The notes: generated by a model from the letters alone, not told the origin. A DNA stretch of 64,000 nt from Marinimicrobium agarilyticum DSM 16975 (GCF_000423345.1 NZ_KE384008.1:314857-378856), one strand, 5' to 3'. Positions 1-9,426 are shown, numbered from the stretch's first letter. Made by a program: numbers and translations.

Positions 1-813
1 AGTCACTGCTCAGACGGTATTTTAAGCCCTGAGGCGCTGATGTCGAGGGCCAAAGCGCAAGGGGTTCAAACTCTGGCATTGACGGACCACGATACCGTCG
101 CTGGGGTCTCCCGGGCTCGGGCGGCCGCTCGTGCCGAAGGTCTGACACTGGTTTCCGGCATAGAGTTCTCCAGTCAGTGGGGTCGTGGTGGTGTTCATAT
201 CGTCGGCCTGGACATCGATATTGACTCTGTCCCGCTGCAGACGGCCATTGAACGTCAGCAGACGGCCCGGGCTACCCGGGCCGAGGCCATCGCTGAGCGA
301 CTGGAGCGCCTGGGCGTGCCGGGAGCGCTGGAGGGCGCCAGAGCCCTGGCGGGTGAGGCGCAGATCGGCCGGCCTCATTTTGCGCAATTTCTGGTGGACC
401 GCGGCCTCGTCAAGGATCAAAATGCAGCCTTCAAGAAGTACCTGGGGGCGGGTAAATCCGCCGATGTCCGGTTTCAGTGGCCGGATATGCCCACCGTTGT
501 GAACTGGATTCACGAGGCTGGCGGGGTGGCAGTGCTCGCGCACCCGAAAAAATACCCACTCACCCGCACCAAGATGTGCGCCCTGGTGGCGGACTTTGTC
601 GAGGCGGGGGGCGATGCACTCGAGGTGATCAGCGGGCAACAGCCCTCCGGCACCGCCGAGGACCTGGCGCGTATTGCCACTCGCGAGGGCCTGGCCGCTT
701 CCTGTGGCAGCGATTTCCACCGCCCGGATGCGCCCTGGCAGGAATTGGGTAACTTTGGGCCCCTACCGCCGGGATGCCAGCCGGTCTGGGAGCTGCCCGG
801 CTTCACCGCCTGA
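1..813 (+). CDS. PHP-domain phosphoesterase, 5'-truncated (RNase AM / YciV-like)
   Basis: The reading frame is open from base 1, so the gene starts upstream of the window; 270 codons are visible. The first visible residues, SHCSDG, are the tail of PHP motif I. Further metal-binding motifs follow in order: LTDHDT near residue 25, AVLAHP near residue 178 and CGSDFH near residue 233. This is the PHP arrangement of the YciV/RNase AM (5'-3' exonuclease / nucleoside 3',5'-bisphosphate phosphatase) family. The family is clear; the exact substrate is inferred from it. It lies 62 bases ahead of a YciO/Sua5 gene on the same strand, the neighbourhood YciV genes often have. Confidence 0.85.
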   Translation, partial: SHCSDGILSPEALMSRAKAQGVQTLALTDHDTVAGVSRARAAARAEGLTLVSGIEFSSQWGRGGVHIVGLDIDIDSVPLQTAIERQQTARATRAEAIAERLERLGVPGALEGARALAGEAQIGRPHFAQFLVDRGLVKDQNAAFKKYLGAGKSADVRFQWPDMPTVVNWIHEAGGVAVLAHPKKYPLTRTKMCALVADFVEAGGDALEVISGQQPSGTAEDLARIATREGLAASCGSDFHRPDAPWQELGNFGPLPPGCQPVWELPGFTA

Positions 814-875
814 GAGCGGCGAAGAGGGCGCTCCCATCAAAATAAACCCGATAGTACGACGAGAGCATAGGTGTT

Positions 876-1502
876 ATGGCGCAGTTTTTTCAGATTCATC
901 CCGACAACCCGCAGGACCGCCTTATACGCCAGGCGGTGGACATTATCCGCAGCGGCGGCATCGTGGCTTATCCCACGGATTCGGCCTACGCCCTGGGTTG
1001 CCACATCGGGGATAAAATGGCCCTCGACCGTATACGGTTGATGCGCCGACTCGACAAGCATCACAACTTTACCTTGATGTGCCGGGACCTCTCCGAACTG
1101 GCCACCTTTGCCAAGGTGGATAACCAGGCCTTCCGGTTGTTGAAAAACCACACGCCGGGCCCTTTTACGTTTATTCTGCCCGGCACCTCGGAAGTGCCCC
1201 GGCGGCTGATGCACCCGAAACGTAAAACCATTGGTCTTCGGGTGCCGGACAATCGTATCGCCCTGGCATTAATGGAAGCACTGGGAGAGCCGCTGATGAG
1301 CAGCAGCCTGCTGATGCCCGAACACGACCTGCCCCTGAGTGACCCGCTGGACATCCGCGAACGGCTGGAACATCAGATTGAGTTGGTGATCGACGGCGGC
1401 AACTGTGGCCTCGAACCGACCACCGTGGTGGATTTGACCGGCCCCGTGCCGGAAGTGACCCGCCAGGGCAAGGGCGACGCTTCGGCGTTCATCCCCGACT
1501 AA
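876..1502 (+). CDS. yciO: YciO/Sua5/YrdC-family protein
   Basis: A 208-residue protein of the L-threonylcarbamoyladenylate synthase fold. Near the N-terminus it has the typical GGIVAYPTDSAYALGC strand-loop. A segment near residue 65 (HHNFTLMCRDLSELA) and TPGPFTFIL near residue 88 match the YciO branch. True TsaC/Sua5 makes threonylcarbamoyl-AMP for tRNA t6A; the role of YciO is less certain, so synthase activity is inference. The start ATG follows a modest AGG-containing RBS. The gene probably belongs with the upstream PHP gene. A GC-rich hairpin region and a TATAAT follow its stop. Confidence 0.85.
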   Translation: MAQFFQIHPDNPQDRLIRQAVDIIRSGGIVAYPTDSAYALGCHIGDKMALDRIRLMRRLDKHHNFTLMCRDLSELATFAKVDNQAFRLLKNHTPGPFTFILPGTSEVPRRLMHPKRKTIGLRVPDNRIALALMEALGEPLMSSSLLMPEHDLPLSDPLDIRERLEHQIELVIDGGNCGLEPTTVVDLTGPVPEVTRQGKGDASAFIPD

Positions 1503-1538
1503 CCCCGCCGCGGGGCGAGTAGGCCCCGGGGGGTTTAG
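1499..1538 (+). terminator. GC-rich hairpin region after yciO
   Basis: CTAACCCC at the yciO stop can pair with GGGGTTTAG at 1530-1538. An alternative short stem CCCCG/CGGGG lies inside it. The T-run after the stem is short, so termination is plausible but weak. Confidence 0.35.
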
Positions 1539-1542
1539 TCGT

Positions 1543-1548
1543 TATAAT
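1543..1548 (+). promoter_or_regulatory. Candidate -10 (TATAAT) for the scpA operon
   Basis: A perfect TATAAT lies in the yciO-scpA gap, but no convincing -35 hexamer is visible 16-18 bases upstream. If it is used, transcription starts near 1555, which would exclude an ATG at 1547 as the scpA start and favour 1625. Confidence 0.4.
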
Positions 1549-1624
1549 GCCGGTCACTGGGCGGCCGGGCGAGAGCCCGTCGTGCTTTTCACCCATCCCG
1601 AGCGTAGTCGGGGCGAGAGAATTA

Positions 1625-2485
1625 ATGAGTTCATCCGCAGACAACACCGCCGAAACGGTACCCGCTGAACCCGAGAAGGACAGCGAGGCCGCCCGGCGCC
1701 CCAGCCAGGAGGAAATGCCCTTTGCCATCGTGCAGGGCAAGGCCTACACGGAACTGCCGAAGGATCTCTATATTCCGCCGGATGCGCTGGAGGTCTTCCT
1801 CGAGGCGTTCGAGGGGCCGCTCGACCTTCTGCTTTATCTGATCCGGCGCCAGAACCTTGATATTCTCGATATCGACGTGTCTGAGATCACCAGCCAGTAC
1901 ATGGCCTACGTGGAATTGATGGACGTCGCGCATTTTGAGCTGGCGGCAGAGTACCTGGTGATGGCTGCGATGCTGGCGGAAATCAAATCCCGGATGCTGT
2001 TGCCCCGCACTCAGGCGGAAGAAGAGGAAGAGGAGGATCCGCGCGCGGCGCTGATCCGTCGCCTTCAGGAATACGAGCGTTTCAAGGAAGCCGCCGAAGA
2101 TCTGGACGAACTGCCGCGTGTGGGTCGGGAGGTGTTTCAGGCCTCGGCCGAGGCCCCCGATCGCACACTGACCCGGCCCGAGCCGGAAGTGGAACTGACG
2201 GAAATCCTGTTGGCGCTGTCGGAAGTGCTGCGCCGGGCGGACATGTTCGAAAGCCACCATATCGAAAAAGAAAAGCTCTCCACGCGGGAGCGAATGGCCC
2301 AGGTGCTCGATAGACTGGCGCATAACCAGTTTATGCCGTTTGTGGCCCTGTTTCGCGCGGAAGAAGGGCGCTTGGGTGTCGTGGTAACCTTCCTGGCGGT
2401 GATGGAGCTGATCAAAGAGTCGTTGGTGGAAATCGTCCAGAGCGAACCTTTCGGCCCCATTCACGTAAAGGCGCGAGTGCAATAG
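1625..2485 (+). CDS. scpA: Segregation and condensation protein A
   Basis: ScpA kleisin of 286 residues, the subunit that bridges the SMC heads with ScpB. The hallmark FEGPLDLLLYLIRRQNLDIL region is near residue 60, followed by SQYMAY and LVMAAMLAEIKSRMLLP. A helical middle and a winged-helix C-terminus complete the family pattern. The frame is open further upstream to an ATG at 1547, but that ATG overlaps a TATAAT; ATG 1625, preceded by GAGAG, is preferred. scpB follows 37 bases later and rluB overlaps scpB, so the three form one operon. Confidence 0.92.
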   Translation: MSSSADNTAETVPAEPEKDSEAARRPSQEEMPFAIVQGKAYTELPKDLYIPPDALEVFLEAFEGPLDLLLYLIRRQNLDILDIDVSEITSQYMAYVELMDVAHFELAAEYLVMAAMLAEIKSRMLLPRTQAEEEEEEDPRAALIRRLQEYERFKEAAEDLDELPRVGREVFQASAEAPDRTLTRPEPEVELTEILLALSEVLRRADMFESHHIEKEKLSTRERMAQVLDRLAHNQFMPFVALFRAEEGRLGVVVTFLAVMELIKESLVEIVQSEPFGPIHVKARVQ

Positions 2486-2522
2486 CGCTCGCCGTCACCG
2501 ACGAATTCACTGTGAACCAAGC

Positions 2523-3377
2523 ATGACCATGGAATTGAACCAGCTGCGCACGATAATTGAAGGCGCTCTTCTGGCCGCCGGCCAGCCGCTCAACCTGAAC
2601 CGCCTGAAGGGCCTGTTCGAGGAAGAGGACGCGCCCGAAAACGACGACATACGAGCCGCCATTGAGGCCATTGCCGCCGACTGTGAGGGTCGTGGTTTTG
2701 AACTGAAGGAGGTCGGCTCGGGCTGGCGCTTTCAGGTTCGCCCGGAAACGGCCCCCTGGGTCAACCGACTCTGGGAGGAAAAGCCCCAGAAGTATTCCCG
2801 GGCGCTGCTGGAAACATTGGCGCTGGTGGCTTATCGCCAGCCCATTACCCGGGGTGATATTGAAGAAATCCGCGGCGTGGCCGTCAGCTCGCATATCATC
2901 AAGACGCTGACCGAACGAGAGTGGGTGAAGGCTGTCGGTCATCGCGACGTACCGGGCAGGCCGGCACTGTATGCCACCACCCGCCAGTTCCTCGATTATT
3001 TCAACCTGAAAAGTCTGGACGAGCTGCCGAGTCTGGGTGAAATACGGGACCTGAGCGACATGAATGCCGCGCTGGACCTTGACGGAAACAGCGCCGGACA
3101 GAACACCGACCGCGATGATGACAGCGAGGCCGACGATAAAACAGCCGATCAAGGCTCCGAACCATCGGATTCCCCGGTAGAAGAATCCGAGCCTTCCGCG
3201 GGTGAATCCGAGCCCTCAGCGGATGAACCACACCCCCAAGGCGAGGAACCCGAAACTTCCGATGACCCTTCGGATACCCAGAGCGTGTCGACGCCCGATG
3301 CAGAGACACAAGCGCAATCGCCGGACTCTTCCTCCGAGCACGAACCCAACACCGAGGCAAAGCCGTCGTCCCTATGA
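2523..3377 (+). CDS. scpB: Segregation and condensation protein B with acidic tail
   Basis: ScpB, the winged-helix partner of ScpA in the SMC-ScpAB chromosome condensation complex. Residues 1-185 carry the conserved core, including [19 protein letters not shown] and the [13 protein letters not shown] helix. Residues from about 190 to 284 form a low-complexity tail rich in Asp, Glu, Ser and Pro. At DNA level this tail includes the 11-mer GAATCCGAGCC repeated 21 bases apart (3183 and 3204), so it has probably grown by small duplications. The gene overlaps rluB by four bases (ATGA). Confidence 0.92.
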   Translation: MTMELNQLRTIIEGALLAAGQPLNLNRLKGLFEEEDAPENDDIRAAIEAIAADCEGRGFELKEVGSGWRFQVRPETAPWVNRLWEEKPQKYSRALLETLALVAYRQPITRGDIEEIRGVAVSSHIIKTLTEREWVKAVGHRDVPGRPALYATTRQFLDYFNLKSLDELPSLGEIRDLSDMNAALDLDGNSAGQNTDRDDDSEADDKTADQGSEPSDSPVEESEPSAGESEPSADEPHPQGEEPETSDDPSDTQSVSTPDAETQAQSPDSSSEHEPNTEAKPSSL

Positions 3378-4369
3378 GTAAATCGAAACGACCCAACCCG
3401 TTCGGGCCTTCAAACTCCCGCAACAAACCTGCCTCCAAACCCTCCTCCGAGGAGGCTGCCTCGACCAAGGCTCCCTCAAAGAAGGTGGGTAGGGGCAGGG
3501 CACCCGCTCCGGCGGACGAGAAACTCCAGAAAGTCCTCGCGCGTGCCGGGCTGGGCTCGCGCCGTGAAATGGAGCGGGCGATCGAGGCCGGCGAAATACG
3601 TGTCAATGACCGCGTGGCCCATCTGGGCGACCGTGTCACGCCGGAAGATGCCATTTTTTACCGCGATGAGCGAGTTGAGGTGCGGACACAGGTCTCCCGC
3701 CAGCGCGTTATTCTGTACAACAAGCCGGAAGGGGAAATCTGTTCGCGCCAAGACCCGGAAGGGCGCCGTACCGTGTTCGAAAATCTGCCGGCGCTCTCGG
3801 GCGAACGCTGGATTTCGGTCGGGCGCCTGGACTTCAATACCAGCGGCCTGCTGCTGTTCACTAACGATGGTGAGTTGGCCAATAAGCTGATGCATCCCTC
3901 GTCGGTCATTGACCGGGAGTACCTGGTACGGATTCAGGGCGCGGTGGACGATGAAATGAAACGCCAATTGGTGGAAGGGGTCTTGCTGGAGGACGGCGTG
4001 GCCCGCTTTACCGATATTGTCGAAGGTGCTGGCGAAGGCCGTAACCGCTGGTTTTACTGTGTGGTGATGGAAGGGCGAAACCGCGAAGTGCGACGCCTGT
4101 GGGAATCCCAGGGGGTGAAGGTCAGCCGTCTGAAGCGGGTGCGCTATGGCAACATCTTCATTCCCTCCCATGTCCGTGTGGGGCAATGGGTGGAGCTCAA
4201 TGATAAGGAAATCCGGGACCTGTTATTGACTGCGGGTCTGAATCGCCCGTCGGTCAAGAAGCTGACCCCTGACGAGCAGCGACGCCTGGAACGTCAGGAA
4301 AAGCGGTTGCGCTCCGGCGCCGGCAAGCGCTCCCTGCCACCGCGATCGAGCAAACGCAAGCCCTCCTGA
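3374..4369 (+). CDS. rluB: 23S rRNA pseudouridine(2605) synthase
   Basis: RluB-type pseudouridine synthase, 331 residues, modifying 23S rRNA helix 93 in E. coli numbering. After a basic, low-complexity N-terminal extension comes an S4 RNA-binding domain ([20 protein letters not shown], about residues 52-72). The catalytic loop [19 protein letters not shown] contains the nucleophilic Asp. The C-terminus is again basic. The start overlaps the scpB stop, suggesting translational coupling. RluE/RluF are paralogues, but the S4 domain, length and scpAB linkage favour RluB. Confidence 0.9.
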   Translation: MSKSKRPNPFGPSNSRNKPASKPSSEEAASTKAPSKKVGRGRAPAPADEKLQKVLARAGLGSRREMERAIEAGEIRVNDRVAHLGDRVTPEDAIFYRDERVEVRTQVSRQRVILYNKPEGEICSRQDPEGRRTVFENLPALSGERWISVGRLDFNTSGLLLFTNDGELANKLMHPSSVIDREYLVRIQGAVDDEMKRQLVEGVLLEDGVARFTDIVEGAGEGRNRWFYCVVMEGRNREVRRLWESQGVKVSRLKRVRYGNIFIPSHVRVGQWVELNDKEIRDLLLTAGLNRPSVKKLTPDEQRRLERQEKRLRSGAGKRSLPPRSSKRKPS

Positions 4370-4377
4370 GGGCTTGC
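4356..4377. terminator. Hairpin spanning the rluB stop, between convergent genes
   Basis: GCAAGCCC and GGGCTTGC form a perfect 8-bp stem with a 6-base loop (TCCTGA) that contains the rluB TGA. It lies between rluB and the convergent diguanylate cyclase gene. The T-tract is poor on both strands (GTTTGC on the minus strand), so terminator function is tentative. Confidence 0.45.
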
Positions 4378-4397
4378 AGGGCTCTGAAGTCGCTGGC

Positions 4398-5312
4398 TCA
4401 ACCTTGGGCCGAAAAGAGCGCCTGGGTTGTGGCACCGATTTCCGGTTCCACCCGGTTGCGCCCCTGGGCTTTCGCACGATAGAGGGCCTGGTCGGCCCGG
4501 TCGAACAGGCTGTGCATTGAAATCTCCCCCTCCGGCCGGCGACTGCTGATCCCCATGCTGACGGTCACCGGGCGGTCGGAGCGGGCGAAAACCTGGGCCA
4601 CGGTCCGGCGCAGCCGCTCGGCAATGACAGCGGCGCCGGCCGGCCCCGTGTTGCTCAGCAACACCACAAACTCCTCCCCGCCGTAGCGGTAGAGCAGATC
4701 CGAGTCCCTTAGCGTGTCGGACATCAGGTTCGCTACCTGCTTGAGAATTTCATCGCCTCGACTGTGGCCAAGGTGGTCGTTGATTTTCTTGAAATGATCC
4801 ACGTCGACGATCAGCATCGACAACTCGGTTTCTTGACGCTCCGCCAGGCGCAGCTCCCGATGCAACGCGGTATCCAGCGCTGCCCGATTACCGAGCCCGG
4901 TCAGTGAGTCCACCAGTGCCAGGCGCAGTGCATCCTGGTAGCGCAGGGCGTTGCTCAGTGGCAGGAACAGGACGCTGAGCCACTCTTCCACCTCTGCCAG
5001 TTGCCGTTCGTTGAAACGGCGATCCCAATGAAACGTCATGTGTCCGAGGTTCTGGTTTTCACCCTTCAGAGCGTAGTCTGATTGATGCCGACCCTCGGTC
5101 CCCAATTCCACCTGTGGGCGCTGGTAGGGCGGTGTGTAAGTGAGACCGGCGAACCCCAGCCTGGGTGCCAGGGCATCAAAAAAGTGAGACACCATCACGG
5201 CCGGCTCTTGTGAACTCAGCAGGCGCTGAAGCAGTTGCAGCCGCTGCGAGGCGGAGTCCGGCTTCGAGTTCAGGGCAAAGGCAGGGCGGCATTGTTGCGC
5301 ATCGTCGACCAT
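4398..5312 (-). CDS. Diguanylate cyclase (GGDEF domain)
   Basis: A c-di-GMP synthase of about 304 residues. The C-terminal GGDEF domain has an intact active-site variant RYGGEEF preceded by RDSD, a canonical RxxD inhibitory site, so it should be active and product-inhibited. DSLTGLGNRAALD marks the domain start. The N-terminal 130 residues look like a small soluble sensor of unrecognised type, without membrane segments. The frame is open to an ATG at 5405, but neither start has a clear RBS. A TATATG near 5398-5403 could be a -10 element, which supports the downstream start at 5312. Confidence 0.85.
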   Translation of the reverse strand: MVDDAQQCRPAFALNSKPDSASQRLQLLQRLLSSQEPAVMVSHFFDALAPRLGFAGLTYTPPYQRPQVELGTEGRHQSDYALKGENQNLGHMTFHWDRRFNERQLAEVEEWLSVLFLPLSNALRYQDALRLALVDSLTGLGNRAALDTALHRELRLAERQETELSMLIVDVDHFKKINDHLGHSRGDEILKQVANLMSDTLRDSDLLYRYGGEEFVVLLSNTGPAGAAVIAERLRRTVAQVFARSDRPVTVSMGISSRRPEGEISMHSLFDRADQALYRAKAQGRNRVEPEIGATTQALFSAQG

Positions 5313-5558
5313 GGGAGTTCGTCGCTCAGTCGGGGTTATGAGGTCTGCCCAAAGCGGTATTCGGGCCCGATGACCCAACCTAGCGATTTCTGTGCCATAT
5401 ATCATTCGAGGGTGTTAACTGACTGATTTGTAAGGAGAGTTTGCCCGGTCATCGCGGTCTATCCGGCTTTTGGGGAGACTGAGCGGGACAGGAGCGTCAG
5501 AAACCCGACAAGAGTTGCCGCCCGGGCGGAAAAACTTCACCGCCGCGGGCGTTTCTTG

Positions 5559-6974
5559 TCACCCCTGACTGTTTTCCGTGGGCAGGCAGACCTCTACGCA
5601 CAGACCGCCGCCCTGGCGGTTGGAGGCCTGAATGGTGCCTTGATGGAGGGCCACACTGCGCTGGGCGATGGCGAGTCCGAGACCATAGCCGCCGCTTTCC
5701 CGGTTGCGGTCTTCATCCGTGCGATAGAACGGCTGAAAGATATCGGAGAGGCTCTCCGGTGGTACGCCGGGCCCCTCATCACAGATTTTCACGCAGTACC
5801 GGGTATCTTCCGGCTTTTGGCCCTCCCGGCGCTCGAGTACCAGTCGGATAGTGGTGGACGGGTAGGTGTAGTGCAGCGCATTGCGCAGCACGTTTTCAAA
5901 AACGCCTACCAGCATGTTGCCGTGGGTGGAGACCAGCGCTTCGTCGAGTGACGTTACCAGCTTGAGCGTCACGTCTTTCCGCTCGGCGTCAACCCGGTAG
6001 TTGTCCATCAGTGTTTCCATCAGGGCGCGCAGGTCGAGCGTGTCGTTCAGCTCCCAGCCGCCGGCGTCGTGAACGGGCAGCGCCAGAATGTCGGAAATCA
6101 CGTCGCCCAGGTAGTCGGCCGCTTTTTTGATCCGGTCCAGCTCTTTGTCTACCTGCCCATCGCTTCGTTGCTGGGCGATACCCAGTGCGACCTGGAGGCG
6201 GGCGAGGGGTGAGCGCAGCTCGTGGGAGACATCCTTGATCAGCCGTTTCTGCTCCAGCATGGCCTTCTCAAGGCGCTCGGTCATATGATCGAAATCCCGT
6301 CCCAGTGAGGCAATTTCGTCCCGGCGGCCAGCAAAATGCGAACTGACCCGAACACTCAGGTCCCCGTTGGCGATTTGTTTGGTCGCTTTTTGCAGGGTTG
6401 CGACGCTGCGGGAAAAATGCCGTGCCAGGAAAAAGCAGGCCACACCGCAGATCAGGATTGACATCAGTAGCAGCGGCCAGATGTTGCTGATAAACAATTG
6501 CCGCATGATGTCGGCTTCGGAGGGGTCGTCTTTGGTGGAGGAGACGGTGACCACTTTGATGCGCTGGCCGTCGTTGAGCGACATATAGCGGCCGTAGATT
6601 TTCTGGTGACCCTCGATGTGACGGCCATAGGGCTTGATGCTGGTCAGTTCCGGCAAGAGCTCACGCACTCCCTCCGGGAGCGGGCGGTCGAGCAGGTCTT
6701 CGCCTTCTCCGTCCACGATATAGAAGTATCGTGTGGACCAGCGGGGCATGGCTTTCATGTCGTCAATCAGCTCTTCCTTGTTGCGGTTGATGGCCGAGCC
6801 GACCATCTGGAACAGCAGCCGGCGCGCCGGTGCGTAGTCTTTATCGTAGCGATAGCTGTTGAGGTTGCAATCCGGCGCCAGGTCGAACCAATGCACGAGC
6901 ACATTGGTGGCCACGATGATCATGGCGGTAATCAGCCAGAAGGTGAAAAAAACTTTCAGGTAAAGCCGGGTCAT
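5559..6974 (-). CDS. cpxA: Envelope-stress sensor histidine kinase, CpxA-like
   Basis: Membrane histidine kinase of 471 residues. TM1 is about residues 7-28, a periplasmic sensor domain covers about 29-160, TM2 about 164-186 and HAMP about 187-238. The dimerisation box KDVSHELRSPLARLQ puts the phospho-acceptor His at about residue 252. The ATPase N-box (FENVLRNALHYT) and G-boxes (CDEGPGVPPE, GGYGLGLAIA) are intact. Overall order and the AMPRWSTRYFYIVD periplasmic segment resemble CpxA. It overlaps the cpxR stop by four bases. RstB-type kinases are the main alternative; the CpxR-box-like repeat upstream favours Cpx. Confidence 0.8.
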   Translation of the reverse strand: MTRLYLKVFFTFWLITAMIIVATNVLVHWFDLAPDCNLNSYRYDKDYAPARRLLFQMVGSAINRNKEELIDDMKAMPRWSTRYFYIVDGEGEDLLDRPLPEGVRELLPELTSIKPYGRHIEGHQKIYGRYMSLNDGQRIKVVTVSSTKDDPSEADIMRQLFISNIWPLLLMSILICGVACFFLARHFSRSVATLQKATKQIANGDLSVRVSSHFAGRRDEIASLGRDFDHMTERLEKAMLEQKRLIKDVSHELRSPLARLQVALGIAQQRSDGQVDKELDRIKKAADYLGDVISDILALPVHDAGGWELNDTLDLRALMETLMDNYRVDAERKDVTLKLVTSLDEALVSTHGNMLVGVFENVLRNALHYTYPSTTIRLVLERREGQKPEDTRYCVKICDEGPGVPPESLSDIFQPFYRTDEDRNRESGGYGLGLAIAQRSVALHQGTIQASNRQGGGLCVEVCLPTENSQG

Positions 6975-7690
6975 GCGGACGCGGCTCCGTCCTCGGTCTG
7001 CTCGTTGAGCGTCAGCATATAGCCCGCCCCCCGGACGTTAATGATCATTTCCCGCCGGGCACCGGCCGCGGTGAGCTTCTTGCGGATGTTGCTCACGTGC
7101 ACGTCAATGCTGCGATCGTAGGGGGTCAATTTGCGGTTGAGTGCCTGTTCGGTCAGTTCGTCTTTGCTGATGACCTGGCCGGCCCGGCGGACCAACAGCT
7201 CCAGCACGCTGAATTCGGTACCGGTCAGGGGGACGTCTTCGTCCTGCCAGTGGGCGCTGCGGCTGCCCAGATGCAGGCGCAGGTCTTCGACCTGAAGCGA
7301 GCCCGAGCCGCCGGGCATCTGAGGGGTGGGCGTGGCCCGGCGAAGGACCGCGCGCAAGCGGGCCACCAGTTCGCGCGGATCGCAGGGTTTGGGCAGATAG
7401 TCGTCGGCGCCGATTTCCAGGCCCACCACCCGGTCGATGGTGTCGCCTTTGGCGGTGAGCATCAGCACCGGTGTGGTGTACTTCTGCCGCACCTCTTTGA
7501 GCACATCAAAGCCGCTGCGCTTGGGTAGCATCACATCGAGCACAATGGCGGCATAGTTATCCCGGGTCACCTGCTCGAGTGCCTGCTCCCCGTCGTGGGC
7601 CATGTCGACCTGAAAGCCTTCTGCGGTCAAATATTCATTGAGCAGTTGGCACAGTTCCTGATCGTCGTCGATGAGTAACAGTTTCACCAT
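6971..7690 (-). CDS. cpxR: OmpR-family response regulator, CpxR-like
   Basis: 239 residues: an N-terminal receiver domain with DDD at the acidic pocket, phospho-acceptor Asp in IVLDVMLPKRSG, the switch Thr in LMLTAKG and Lys in LPKPCDPREL. A winged-helix DNA-binding domain follows (SVLELLVRRAGQVISKDEL, YDRSIDVHVSNIRKKL). Encoded first in a two-gene operon with the CpxA-like kinase. A TTAAA-N5-TTAAA direct repeat 86-100 bases upstream of the start suggests autoregulation. Confidence 0.85.
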   Translation of the reverse strand: MVKLLLIDDDQELCQLLNEYLTAEGFQVDMAHDGEQALEQVTRDNYAAIVLDVMLPKRSGFDVLKEVRQKYTTPVLMLTAKGDTIDRVVGLEIGADDYLPKPCDPRELVARLRAVLRRATPTPQMPGGSGSLQVEDLRLHLGSRSAHWQDEDVPLTGTEFSVLELLVRRAGQVISKDELTEQALNRKLTPYDRSIDVHVSNIRKKLTAAGARREMIINVRGAGYMLTLNEQTEDGAASA

Positions 7691-7775
7691 GGTGTCGTCG
7701 ATTGTCAGCCTCTAAAAATGGATAGTGAGGCTAGTGTGCAACAGTGCCGGGCGTCTGTCATGACGTGCCGCCGGG

Positions 7776-7790
7776 TTTAACCTTTTTTAA
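7776..7790 (-). promoter_or_regulatory. CpxR-box-like direct repeat upstream of cpxR
   Basis: On the minus strand the sequence reads TTAAA-AAAGG-TTAAA. The known CpxR consensus is GTAAA-N5-GTAAA, so spacing is exact and each half differs by one base. The site lies in the 211-base divergent gap between cpxR and the flavodoxin gene and could serve either. Confidence 0.45.
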
Positions 7791-7901
7791 CACGCCGCTA
7801 ACCCGTACCCGGTACTTGCCTGAGGCGGCCAGAATTGGGAGAATTCGCCCTCCAAAGCGGCCCGGAATGAGCGGGGCCGACCTGACTTGACTGAGGTGCA
7901 T

Positions 7902-8444
7902 GTGGCGAAAATTGGTCTGTTTTTCGGCAGCGATGAAGGCAACACAGAGCGCGTGGCTTACCTGATCCAAGCGTGTCTCGGGCAGGAGCAGGTCGAGGTG
8001 CACGATATCGCCGATGTCACTCAACTGGATTTGGCCGAATACGAACAGATGATTCTCGGTATCCCCACCTGGGATTTTGGTCAGATTCAATCGGATTGGG
8101 AAGAGTTCTGGGATGACGTAGCCGACGTGGATTTCTCTGGCAAGACCGTGGCCCTGTTCGGGTTGGGGGATCAGTTTGGCTACGGCGATTACTTTCTGGA
8201 CGCCATGGGCATGCTTCATGACGTCATTGTGGCGGGTGGCGCCCGCATTGTGGGGCATTGGTCCACAGAGGGGTATGACTACGAGGCTTCCAAGGCGGAG
8301 ATTCCCGGCGAGGGCCTCTTTGTAGGGCTGGCGCTGGATGAAGATCAGCAGGAAGATCAGACCCAGGAACGGCTCAATCGCTGGTGCCGCCAGATCCACG
8401 AGGCCTTCGGCCTGAAGACCCCGCTGACCCCGTTGAGCGAATAG
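7902..8444 (+). CDS. Flavodoxin (long-chain)
   Basis: A 180-residue flavodoxin carrying FMN as a low-potential electron carrier. The phosphate-binding loop GSDEGNTERVA is at residues 8-18. The isoalloxazine-binding loops are seen as GIPTWDFGQIQSDWEEFWDD and GLGDQFGYGDYFLDAMG. The ~20-residue insertion of long-chain flavodoxins (GHWSTEGYDYEASKA) is present. TTG 7887 and GTG 7896 are in frame upstream; GTG 7902 is chosen because GAGG lies 5 bases before it and the protein then begins MAKIGLFFGSD, as in the family. Whether it is FldA- or FldB-like is not resolved. Confidence 0.88.
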   Translation: MAKIGLFFGSDEGNTERVAYLIQACLGQEQVEVHDIADVTQLDLAEYEQMILGIPTWDFGQIQSDWEEFWDDVADVDFSGKTVALFGLGDQFGYGDYFLDAMGMLHDVIVAGGARIVGHWSTEGYDYEASKAEIPGEGLFVGLALDEDQQEDQTQERLNRWCRQIHEAFGLKTPLTPLSE

Positions 8445-8454
8445 ACTTCCGGGT

Positions 8455-9426
8455 TTAAGGGGCTTCGGCCACAAACACCGCTCTGATGGGTGCCGGGTGC
8501 CCCTCCGCGGTAAAACGCGGATCCTCCGGGTCGAGAAACTCCGCCAGCGAATGAAACCGCATCCAGTGTGTGGCGCGCTGCTCCTGCGTGGTGGTGGGGC
8601 AGAAGTCCACCATTCTCGGCGCCCGGAATCCCATTTTGCGTAGCCAGCGCAAGAGACTGGGGCCACTGGGCAGGAACCAGACGTTGTTCATTTTGGCGTA
8701 GCGGCCTTCGGGCACCAGGACGTCTCCGTCCTCGCCCTCAATCACGAGCGTCTCAAGCACCAGTTGCCCACCGGGGCGCAAGGCCTCCTTGAGTTCGCGT
8801 AAATGGTCCATGGGCGAGCGTCGGTGGTAGAGCACACCCATGGAGAAAACGGTATCAAACGCTTCCATTTTAGGCGGCAGTGCCTCGATTCCCACGGGTA
8901 GCACATCGACCGGTGGCGCGCCGCCGATCAACCGCTTGATCATTTCGAACTGCACGACAAAACGTGGCGAGGGGTCGATGCCAATGACCCGCTCCGCCCC
9001 GGCTCCCAGCATTCGCCAGCAGTGATAGCCATTGCCGCACCCCACATCCAGCACCCAGCGGTGCTTTAGTGGCGCCAGGTGGGGGAGCACCCGGTCCCAT
9101 TTCCAGTCCGAGCGCCACTCGGTGTCCAGATCAATGCCGTGGAGTTGATAGGGCCCTTTGCGCCATGGAATCAGCGCTTCCAGCGCCTCCCGCAGTTGCT
9201 GGCGGGTGGCCTCGCTAATGTCCCCGTCGATGCGCACCGCCTGTTCCAGCTCCACGGTGGTGGGTTGAGGGGTGGGAAGGGCCTCCAGTGCCTCAAGCCA
9301 CCGGGGCAGGTCCCCGTAGCGTTGTGTATCCAGCCCCTGGGCGATCTGCTGGGGTAGGCATTCGGCCCAGGCGGCGAGCTTGGGGTGGTCCCGCAGGACG
9401 GTCAATAACGATTGGTAGTTCATCAT
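8455..9426 (-). CDS. cmoB: tRNA U34 carboxymethyltransferase
   Basis: CmoB transfers a carboxymethyl group from carboxy-SAM to 5-hydroxyuridine-34 of tRNA, giving cmo5U. The 323-residue protein has the Rossmann SAM motif [15 protein letters not shown] and the family segments [16 protein letters not shown] and [13 protein letters not shown]. The start ATG at 9426 overlaps the cmoA stop (ATGATGA), so translation is coupled. An upstream in-frame start at 9459 would lie inside cmoA and is not needed. Its partner CmoA, encoded immediately before it, makes the carboxy-SAM substrate. Confidence 0.93.
   Translation of the reverse strand: MMNYQSLLTVLRDHPKLAAWAECLPQQIAQGLDTQRYGDLPRWLEALEALPTPQPTTVELEQAVRIDGDISEATRQQLREALEALIPWRKGPYQLHGIDLDTEWRSDWKWDRVLPHLAPLKHRWVLDVGCGNGYHCWRMLGAGAERVIGIDPSPRFVVQFEMIKRLIGGAPPVDVLPVGIEALPPKMEAFDTVFSMGVLYHRRSPMDHLRELKEALRPGGQLVLETLVIEGEDGDVLVPEGRYAKMNNVWFLPSGPSLLRWLRKMGFRAPRMVDFCPTTTQEQRATHWMRFHSLAEFLDPEDPRFTAEGHPAPIRAVFVAEAP

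Noticed and set aside
1631-2482. 283-codon minus-strand frame
   Set aside because: Antisense shadow of scpA.
5516-5556. GC-rich inverted repeat just after cpxA
   Set aside because: Pairing CGCCCG.../...GGGCG is possible but loops are long and no T-tract follows on the minus strand, so I did not call a terminator.
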